Assembly (NCBI GenBank): GCA_002414205.1
Contig: DHYQ01000035.1
Span: 1,999 to 21,039, forward strand
DNA: 19,041 nucleotides
Reading direction: 5' to 3'
From: Gallionellaceae bacterium UBA5126
GTDB lineage: Bacteria; Pseudomonadota; Gammaproteobacteria; Burkholderiales; Gallionellaceae
The notes below the pieces were generated by a model. The model worked only from the letters and a program-made list of their open reading frames with translations. It had not been told where the DNA came from and made no database searches. Positions 7,765 to 13,195 of this stretch are shown piece by piece. Position numbers and translations under genes: made by a program. Position 1 is the stretch's first letter. The number at the start of each line of letters is the position of its first letter.

Positions 7765-8889
7765 ATGATGGTCACTTTGTTTGTCGAGCAACAAGCCGCA
7801 ACCACCCGCGAGGGTGAAACCGTGCTGGAAGCCTGTTTGCGTCAAGGCATCAGCCTGCCGTTTTCTTGCCGCGATGGCGCGTGTCACGCTTGCAAGCAGG
7901 TGGCCGTGACGGGCGACATCCCGGCACGCGCGCAACGCGGCTTGTCCGAAGCCGAAAAAGAAGTCGGCTGCTTTTTACCCTGTGTCTGCATGCCGACCAG
8001 CGACATGCGCATTGCCCCGACCAGCAGCGTCAAACTGTATGCCGCCACCGTGATACAAGGGAAAGAAGCGCTGCCAGAAGGTGGTTGGCGCATTCTGCTG
8101 GAACCTACGCTGCCCGAAGCCTGTGAACAAGGGCAAGCATTAAACCTGCGCTTGGGGCACGGCGAAACCTGTCGCCGCACCATCGTCAATCAACCGGCGG
8201 AGGATTACTTCCTGGCCGTGGACATTCCGCGCAGCGACATGGGTTTTATGGCATGGGCGGCACAAGCAGACGTCGATAGCGAACTGGAAATTCAAGGCCC
8301 CTACCCGGCGACCACCAAGACTGATGCACCGGAAAAAGCCAAATACCCGCCGACTGACCCGGTGCTGTGGGCGGCCTTGCAAGATGGCAAACTGATGATG
8401 GAAATCCTCAAGGATTTTTATGGCCGGGTATATCAGGATCCCCTCTTGTCACCGTATTTCCACGGCGCCACCATGCAGCGCTCAATTGAAAAGGTGTATT
8501 CCTTCATGCGCCAGGTCTGTACCGGTGACAATGTTTTCTTTGGTGACCGACCACGCAATGCCCACCACTGGATGGTCATTTCCGACGAGGTGTATCAGCA
8601 TCGTGAAAACCTGATGCGCGAATGCCAAAAGCGCGCCGGACTGGCCCCGGAAATGACCGAGCGCTGGATGGCAATTGAAAACTTTTACCGCGACGACATC
8701 ATCAAATCCGAACCTTGGAAGCGCACCTTTGCCGGGGTGGAATTGCCGGTGGACGGTTTTAGCGAGATGGTGCTGGACGAAGGTTCGATTTGCGATGGCT
8801 GCGGGGGCGAAGTGGCGGCGGGTGAAAATGTGCGCTATCACCTGCGTTTGGGTACGATGTATTGCCCGCGCTGCAACACCGTTTCATAA
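7765..8889 (+). CDS. Ferredoxin / flavin-reductase-like / truncated globin / zinc-ribbon fusion
   Basis: The 374-residue protein has four parts. Residues 1-90 are a plant-type [2Fe-2S] ferredoxin with C35, C40, C43 and C73 (PFSCRDGACHAC, FLPCVCMPTSD). Residues 91-182 look like the FAD-binding barrel of ferredoxin-type reductases (LEIQGPYP end). They lack the RxYS FAD motif, and no NAD domain follows. Residues 196-325 resemble a truncated haemoglobin (LLSPYFHGATMQRSIEKVYS; NAHHWMVISDEVYQ, proximal His probably H267 or H268). Residues 340-374 carry two CxxC pairs (C343/C346, C367/C370), probably a zinc ribbon. AAGGGGA at 7755-7761 suits the second ATG (7768) slightly better. Co-transcription with cobO suggests electron delivery to cob(II)alamin or oxygen sensing; this is inference. 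Confidence 0.8.
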   Translation: MMVTLFVEQQAATTREGETVLEACLRQGISLPFSCRDGACHACKQVAVTGDIPARAQRGLSEAEKEVGCFLPCVCMPTSDMRIAPTSSVKLYAATVIQGKEALPEGGWRILLEPTLPEACEQGQALNLRLGHGETCRRTIVNQPAEDYFLAVDIPRSDMGFMAWAAQADVDSELEIQGPYPATTKTDAPEKAKYPPTDPVLWAALQDGKLMMEILKDFYGRVYQDPLLSPYFHGATMQRSIEKVYSFMRQVCTGDNVFFGDRPRNAHHWMVISDEVYQHRENLMRECQKRAGLAPEMTERWMAIENFYRDDIIKSEPWKRTFAGVELPVDGFSEMVLDEGSICDGCGGEVAAGENVRYHLRLGTMYCPRCNTVS

Positions 8890-8891
8890 CG

Positions 8892-8919
8892 AAAAAGCCA
8901 CCGCAAGGGTGGCTTTTTT
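8892..8919. terminator. Bidirectional terminator between convergent operons
   Basis: GCCACC (8897-8902) pairs with GGTGGC (8908-8913) around GCAAG, with A5 before and T6 after. It can end the btuM-cobO operon on the + strand and the phosphatase-fusion gene (stop at 8937) on the - strand. Confidence 0.9.
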
Positions 8920-8936
8920 ACTCAGCATGCGTTTTT

Positions 8937-10598
8937 TTACAGCAAACGTCGCACCAAATCCTCCTCATATTCTTGCAGGAACTCTTCTTGCTCCACACTT
9001 TGAATATAACCAGGTTCGATATTGCGTATCCGGTTAATGGAATCTGCCGCCGACAAACCACCTTCACGAATCAACCAGGCGGCCAGAATGGTGCCGGTAC
9101 GCCCCAAACCGGCTTTACAGTGCACGGCCAAGACTTCACCGGCATCAATTGCCTTCTGCATGCGCACCAGCAGCATGTGCGTTTGCCCAACCGACGGTGC
9201 TTCCCGGTCAAAAATCGGCAAATGCAGATTGCTGAGATGATGCCTGTGCAAGGCGTTTTGATCCAAATCAGTCTCCGTCAGCGTAATCAGCTTGGTAATA
9301 CCGGTTTTGGCCAGCAACCCCAAGTCGTAATCAAGGGGAGAAACCACGCCCGGCGCGGGACAACCCGCCAGCTTGCCCGGCACAATCCAGTGAAAGCCGC
9401 GTGGCGCACTGGAATCGTGAAAAAATACCCGACCAACGGATGCGGCCAGCTCCACCCCCTGACGACTGGTTGCCGGCAAAGCCGCCAACTTGCGCGTGGC
9501 CTCACCCACTGCCGAAACCGGCACCGATGCGGGCAGTGGCCGTGGAGTGACCAAAGGCGCCGCTTTGGCAACCGGCGCAACACTCACCGGGGGAACGACA
9601 GGTGGCGTCACTGCCACGGGCGTGACTGGGGCAACCGGAGCAACCGGGGTGACCGGGGTGACCGGGGCAACTGGCTGCGCCGGGATAGTCACCTTGACCG
9701 GGTCAATTGGCGACGCCATCACCAGCGATGCTGGACGGACGGGGGACGGGCTGGACGCCACGGAGGGCGCTACAGTCATACTTTGTTGCGCTTGTTGCGA
9801 GAGTGGTGGCGGTAATGCCACGTCATCCGCCAAATCCTGGGCAGATGCCGCCAAATCAGGCAACGACAAACTGCCAGTGGTTACAAATTGCGCCACGTGC
9901 TCATTGGCGGGCTGCCCGAAAAAGGCAGCCGTTGGCTGATAGGCAACCAAATGCCCACCGCCCAACAACACAATACGATCCGCCAAAATTTTGGCTTGCA
10001 TCTGGTTATGCAAGGCCACCCACAAACGACAATGACCGGACAATTGCTTCAGCCAATTCATAAACCAGGCGGCTTCTGCATCTTTCAAGCTATAGGTAGG
10101 CTCATCCACCAACAACAACGGCGGGTTTAACAGCGCTTGCGCCAACACCATCACACTGCGTTGCAAATACAACGGACAACGCAGCATCGGCACATCAATC
10201 AGTGGAATGGCTTCCTCCAGACCATGCTTGGACAACCAATCCACCCCCAGCTCACGCCACATGGCAGGACTATGTTGACGCACCTTGCGGCTAGGCTCCA
10301 ACAAAGCCTGCAATAAAGTCAGGTTAAACACGCCAGCATGCTGCAAAACCAGTGCGGGCCGATTACCTTCGCCATAAGGATAACCATTGACCAGAATTTC
10401 CCCCCACTGTTTGTGGAGGGCATGTCCCTGGTACATGCCAGACAAGGTGCGAAAGAGGGTGGATTTGCCGGTTTTCACCGGCCCCATCAGCACATCTACG
10501 CCACTTGGGGACAACTCCAGCGCAATCTCATCCAGCACCACGCGCTGACCAAACGCGACCCCAAAGCCACGCAGAGACAAGACAGGAAAAGCGTTCAT
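8937..10598 (-). CDS. ABC-type ATPase fused to a dual-specificity phosphatase
   Basis: The 553-residue product joins two enzymes. Residues 5-240 are an ABC ATPase: Walker A GPVKTGKST (39-47), Q-loop Q86, Walker B LLLVDEPT (161-168) with E166, and H-loop H197. The signature is degenerate (LYLQRS at 143-148 instead of LSGGQ). Residues 241-385 are a low-complexity linker rich in Pro, Val, Ala and Thr. Residues 390-553 are a dual-specificity phosphatase with general acid D464 (LPIFDREAPS) and P-loop HCKAGLGRTG (C494, R500), all key residues present. No membrane partner is encoded nearby, so a transporter role is unlikely. It follows the Roadblock-like gene by 10 nt in one transcript. Function unknown; a signalling role is inferred. 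Confidence 0.85.
   Translation of the reverse strand: MNAFPVLSLRGFGVAFGQRVVLDEIALELSPSGVDVLMGPVKTGKSTLFRTLSGMYQGHALHKQWGEILVNGYPYGEGNRPALVLQHAGVFNLTLLQALLEPSRKVRQHSPAMWRELGVDWLSKHGLEEAIPLIDVPMLRCPLYLQRSVMVLAQALLNPPLLLVDEPTYSLKDAEAAWFMNWLKQLSGHCRLWVALHNQMQAKILADRIVLLGGGHLVAYQPTAAFFGQPANEHVAQFVTTGSLSLPDLAASAQDLADDVALPPPLSQQAQQSMTVAPSVASSPSPVRPASLVMASPIDPVKVTIPAQPVAPVTPVTPVAPVAPVTPVAVTPPVVPPVSVAPVAKAAPLVTPRPLPASVPVSAVGEATRKLAALPATSRQGVELAASVGRVFFHDSSAPRGFHWIVPGKLAGCPAPGVVSPLDYDLGLLAKTGITKLITLTETDLDQNALHRHHLSNLHLPIFDREAPSVGQTHMLLVRMQKAIDAGEVLAVHCKAGLGRTGTILAAWLIREGGLSAADSINRIRNIEPGYIQSVEQEEFLQEYEEDLVRRLL
9622..9675. repeat. Six tandem 9-bp units within the linker of the ATPase-phosphatase gene
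   Basis: Units read on the + strand GTGACTGGG, GCAACCGGA, GCAACCGGG, GTGACCGGG, GTGACCGGG, GCAACTGGC. On the coding strand they give alternating PVT and PVA triplets (about residues 309-326). Unit length is a multiple of three, so gain or loss of copies keeps the frame. Confidence 0.85.
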
Positions 10599-10608
10599 GA
10601 TGCAGGCC

Positions 10609-11019
10609 TTATGCTACCGCCTCGATACCAGGCATCGCAGAACGGGACTTGGTCAGCGCCATCCCCAAGTTAGCGGTACGACGACACACAAACACCATCA
10701 CATAATCAGGGTAGCGTTTACCACGCAAAAACACGTGGATCAAATTGTCACTATTCACGATAATTTCTTGAAAATAGTGATGATTGTCCGAAGCCAGACC
10801 GCGAGAGTGCTTGAACATATTTTCAATCGCAACCACATTTGTGCCTGCGAACAGATCACTCGTCGCGGCAGCTACCAAGTCCAATACTTCCGCTGGGTGA
10901 GAATCCACTGTTCTAACGGCCAGCAACATCCCGGACGAAATATCCACATAACCGGCAGCCAAACATTCAGGGATGGATGCAATCGCCGAGGCGATTGTGT
11001 TTTCCAAATTACTCGACAT
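10609..11019 (-). CDS. Roadblock/LC7-like small protein
   Basis: The 136-residue soluble protein has the size and pattern of Roadblock/LC7 (MglB-like) proteins. It has an N-terminal helix (LENTIASAIASIPECLAAGY), a strand with VDISSGMLLAV, a long helix (HPAEVLDLVAAATSDLFAG), then strands ending in YVMVFVCRRTANLGMALTKS, which matches the conserved ANLG end of the fold. Such proteins dimerise and usually regulate small Ras-like GTPases. Here no GTPase is adjacent; the ATPase-phosphatase fusion follows 10 nt downstream. The ATG at 11019 is chosen because GGAGGA (11027-11032, complement) lies 7 nt before it; a TTG at 11034 would overlap this site. Family assignment rests on pattern only. Confidence 0.7.
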   Translation of the reverse strand: MSSNLENTIASAIASIPECLAAGYVDISSGMLLAVRTVDSHPAEVLDLVAAATSDLFAGTNVVAIENMFKHSRGLASDNHHYFQEIIVNSDNLIHVFLRGKRYPDYVMVFVCRRTANLGMALTKSRSAMPGIEAVA

Positions 11020-11039
11020 TTTCTCTTCCTCCAAAAAAA

Positions 11040-11116
11040 TTACAATCAGTATAAATTTTTACACTAAATTTACACAGTCAGTCGCCTATCAAATTGATTA
11101 GACAAGGAAAATTATA
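11040..11116 (-). promoter_or_regulatory. AT-rich promoter region of the Roadblock-phosphatase operon, with direct repeats
   Basis: Upstream of the Roadblock gene the DNA turns AT-rich. Possible -10 boxes on the - strand are TATACT (complement of 11048-11053) and TATAAT (complement of 11111-11116); neither has a good -35. Between them TTTACAC occurs twice on the + strand (11058-11064 and 11069-11075), 11 bp apart, one helical turn, as expected for a dimeric regulator. The 236 bp between this operon and the tRNA hold no other gene. Confidence 0.35.
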
Positions 11117-11234
11117 CACCTCTTTTACTCTGGTATTCCGCATTCTCCCCGACTAATTATCTACCTATCTCGCAAAAACGGTAGCGTTTACACGCGATAT
11201 TTTCAAAAGCACACGCAAAAATGCGCCTTGCTGA

Positions 11235-11250
11235 TACAATTCGCGCCGGT
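11235..11250 (+). promoter_or_regulatory. Candidate tRNA promoter (-10 with GC-rich discriminator)
   Basis: TACAAT (11235-11240) followed by TCGCGCCGG resembles a -10 box with the GC-rich discriminator typical of stringently controlled stable-RNA promoters. No clear -35 was found at 16-18 nt, so support is partial. Confidence 0.4.
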
Positions 11251-11255
11251 TGCAT

Positions 11256-11346
11256 GGAGAGGTGGCAGAGTGGTCGAATGTACCTGACTCGAAATCAGGC
11301 GTACCGTAACCCGGTACCGTGGGTTCAAATCCCACCCTCTCCGCCA
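11256..11346 (+). tRNA. tRNA-Ser (anticodon CGA)
   Basis: Acceptor arm GGAGAGG pairs with CCTCTCC, followed by discriminator G and encoded CCA (11344-11346). The D-arm has GGCAGAGTGGTCGAATG. The anticodon stem CCTGA/TCAGG encloses CTCGAAA, giving anticodon CGA at 11290-11292 (reads UCG). A long variable arm (GTACCG..CGGTACC) marks a class II tRNA, and the T-arm contains GGGTTCAAATCCC. At 91 nt it is complete. Confidence 0.97.
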
Positions 11347-11406
11347 GCCACACCCCTCCTCCTTGTCGCAAAAATACGACAAACCGCGCTCCCTCCAGAT
11401 TTTTTT

Positions 11407-11434
11407 TTGACAGACCATTTCCCTCTTCTATACA
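11407..11434 (+). promoter_or_regulatory. Strong sigma-70 promoter of the cytochrome-porin gene
   Basis: A perfect -35 TTGACA (11407-11412) is followed after 16 nt by TATACA (11429-11434). It lies about 120 nt before the start codon at 11556, leaving a structured leader, and fits a very highly expressed gene. Confidence 0.75.
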
Positions 11435-11442
11435 GTGCGCCG

Positions 11443-11517
11443 CCAGTGAGTGCAGGGGGGTCTTGTAGTCACTGGTAAGTCGATGTGTCGATAAAAATCG
11501 ATCCGGCGTCAACTTAC
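11443..11517 (+). promoter_or_regulatory. Structured 5' leader of the cytochrome-porin mRNA
   Basis: Two nested structures are visible. CCAGTGA (11443-11449) pairs with TCACTGG (11469-11475). Next to it GTAAGT (11475-11480) pairs with ACTTAC (11512-11517), enclosing an ATCGATAAAAATCGAT-like hairpin. The leader matches no riboswitch class I know and may simply stabilise the message. Confidence 0.45.
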
Positions 11518-11555
11518 GAAACCCACTTCAAGAAATTTTCACCAAAGGAAAAGAA

Positions 11556-12860
11556 ATGAAAAAAATCGTTCTGTCCCTGGCTGGCGTAATGGCCGCAGTT
11601 GCGTTCGCACCTGAAGCCTCCGCTCTGCCCGTGTTTGCTCGTCAAACCGGCATGGCTTGTTCCGCTTGTCACTTCCAACATTTCCCACTGCTGAACAGCT
11701 TCGGTCGTGCTTTCAAGGCATCTGGCTACACCATGATGGGCGCACAAGGCAAGGTTGAAAGCGAACAACCTGCTGAGCAAGTTGGCAAGGAAGGCCAAAT
11801 TCACGGCAACGGTCACTCCGAACTGTCCATCCCCAACGTGCTGAACCTGGGCGTGTTGACCACTACTCGTTATGACCAAGTGTCTGGCGGCGTACCTGCT
11901 CACTGGAACGTTCCTACCTCCGGTGGCGAACTGTCCATTTTCTTCGGTGGTCGTGTTGCTGAATTCGCAGGCTTCCTGTCCGAACTGAGCATGGCTGGCG
12001 CTGGTGGCGTTGCCGCCGTTGGCGCTGCCAAGCTGGCACTGTTGTTCCCAGTGGGCGACATGCGCGTAGGTACCGTGATCCTGTCCACTGGTGGTCAAGG
12101 TATTGCACACAGCTTTGAATTGCTGAACACCGGCGCTGCCAACACCCACAAGGTTTCCGCCTTCAACGGCGCTGGTAACGGTGGCCGCAACCACGTAGCC
12201 GTTACTTCTGCTGCTCAAAATCTGGGCACCAATGTTGCCGCAACCGGCCTGTCTTTCGTTGCACAAAACGACATGGGCTATGCCGTGTTGGGTCGCTACG
12301 AACAAGCTGGTCAATTGGGCGGTGGTGCACACAACCTGCCTTTGACTTACCTGCGTTTGGTTGGTCAATTTGACGTTGCTGGCTTCGAAGCTGCGGTTGG
12401 TATTCAAAACTGGAGCGGTACAAGTGCTGCCACCCTGTTGACTGCCACCAACCGTGCGACCGTTATCGACGGTCAATTGCAATGCGATGACTGCGCAGGT
12501 GGTATGCCTCTGGGTCTGTACGCTTCCTACGGTACTGCACCTATCAACTCCCAATTCAACATTGGTGGCGCATTGGCAGCCAACTCCGCAAGCTCCTTCA
12601 ACGTGACTGCTGAACTGGGCGTGGTTCCTCACGTTGCCACCGTTCAACTGGCGCTGCGTTCCGCGAAGGACGGTGCTGCTGTTGGCGTGGGTAACACCAA
12701 CAACGCGATCATGGTAGGCGGTACCTACGAACTGGCTCAAAACATCGAACTGAGCCTGACACACACCAGCAACTCCGGTTCCGCATGGAACATCGGTGGT
12801 TCCCGTGCTGCCATGACCGGCAAGACAGAAACCACTCTGATGCTGGAAGCCCTGTTCTAA
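11556..12860 (+). CDS. cyc2: Cyc2-like monohaem cytochrome-porin (candidate outer-membrane Fe(II) oxidase)
   Basis: The 434-residue protein has a signal peptide (about 1-23, ending EASA), then a short haem domain with ARQTGMACSACHFQHFPLLN (haem C35, C38, H39) and GRAFKASGYTM. The remainder, about 350 residues, is Gly/Ala/Asn-rich with alternating polarity and ends in EALF, an aromatic terminus typical of outer-membrane barrels. One haem fused to a porin is the plan of Cyc2, which oxidises extracellular Fe(II) and conducts electrons inward. A C-x-x-C pair (C310, C313) sits in the barrel. AAAGGA at 11544-11549 supports the start. Codons are strongly biased to CGT, GGT, CAA and CTG, unlike the neighbours, implying very high expression. 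A related cytochrome-porin with another donor cannot be excluded. Confidence 0.75.
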   Translation: MKKIVLSLAGVMAAVAFAPEASALPVFARQTGMACSACHFQHFPLLNSFGRAFKASGYTMMGAQGKVESEQPAEQVGKEGQIHGNGHSELSIPNVLNLGVLTTTRYDQVSGGVPAHWNVPTSGGELSIFFGGRVAEFAGFLSELSMAGAGGVAAVGAAKLALLFPVGDMRVGTVILSTGGQGIAHSFELLNTGAANTHKVSAFNGAGNGGRNHVAVTSAAQNLGTNVAATGLSFVAQNDMGYAVLGRYEQAGQLGGGAHNLPLTYLRLVGQFDVAGFEAAVGIQNWSGTSAATLLTATNRATVIDGQLQCDDCAGGMPLGLYASYGTAPINSQFNIGGALAANSASSFNVTAELGVVPHVATVQLALRSAKDGAAVGVGNTNNAIMVGGTYELAQNIELSLTHTSNSGSAWNIGGSRAAMTGKTETTLMLEALF

Positions 12861-12886
12861 TTTTGTCCACGGCAACGTGATCAAAA

Positions 12887-12902
12887 CCCGCCTTCGGGCG
12901 GG
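12887..12902 (+). terminator. First hairpin after the cytochrome-porin gene
   Basis: CCCGCC-TTCG-GGCGGG forms a very stable 6-bp UUCG tetraloop hairpin 26 nt after the stop. It lacks a T-run and probably protects the mRNA end or assists the next terminator. Confidence 0.6.
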
Positions 12903-12910
12903 CGAACAGC

Positions 12911-12939
12911 AAAAAGGGAGACTTCGGTCTCCCTTTTTT
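12911..12939 (+). terminator. Rho-independent terminator of the cytochrome-porin gene
   Basis: AAAAAGGGAGAC (12911-12922), loop TTCG, then GTCTCCC and six T (12927-12939). This is a canonical strong terminator that can also act on the opposite strand. Confidence 0.93.
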
Positions 12940-12962
12940 ATTGTCCTTGCCTACGACGCAGA

Positions 12963-13175
12963 CTACGCTTCACCGCAACGCCGGATACGAGCCATAGCGC
13001 GCCCTTGGCTCCGCAAACTCACCATGCCACAACTTGGCTGATTGCCCAAGACGAGATCCCACCAGCTTTCCGGCCCAAACACGGCATATCGCTTAACCTG
13101 CACCGCCATGCTCGGCGCACATGCCTCACCCCACTTCCGCACTAAACCGTTTTTATGCGGGCGACACTGCAACAA
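12963..13175 (-). CDS. Possible short hypothetical protein
   Basis: An open frame of up to 70 codons ends with TAG at 12963. Its longest start is a TTG at 13175, with an ATG at codon 23 that would leave 48 residues (MAVQVKRYAVFG...). The sequence has a plausible protein-like core (PESWWDLVLGNQPSCG, RAMARIRRCGEA) but no recognised domain, and neither start has a good ribosome site. It lies 20 nt after the glycosyltransferase stop, so it could be the last cistron of that operon or just intergenic DNA. The rest of 12940-13195 holds nothing else that I can see. Confidence 0.25.
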   Translation of the reverse strand: MLQCRPHKNGLVRKWGEACAPSMAVQVKRYAVFGPESWWDLVLGNQPSCGMVSLRSQGRAMARIRRCGEA

Positions 13176-13195
13176 TCACAACCACGTTCCAAGAT

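Noticed and set aside
9622..9675. CRISPR-like short repeats
   Set aside because: Units are contiguous 9-mers without spacers and lie in a coding frame.
9490..9939. + strand frame encoding GATGATGVTG-type repeats
   Set aside because: Antisense reading of the Pro/Val linker repeats in the ATPase-phosphatase gene; not a real repetitive protein.
11165..11512. - strand open frame containing AERVGFEPT
   Set aside because: This is the well-known false protein from reading the antisense of a serine tRNA; the real feature is tRNA-Ser at 11256-11346.
11514..12884. Long - strand open frame (456 codons) opposite the cytochrome-porin gene
   Set aside because: It mirrors the codon bias of the + strand gene. 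It has no ribosome site or domain, while the + frame has signal peptide, haem motif, promoter and terminator.
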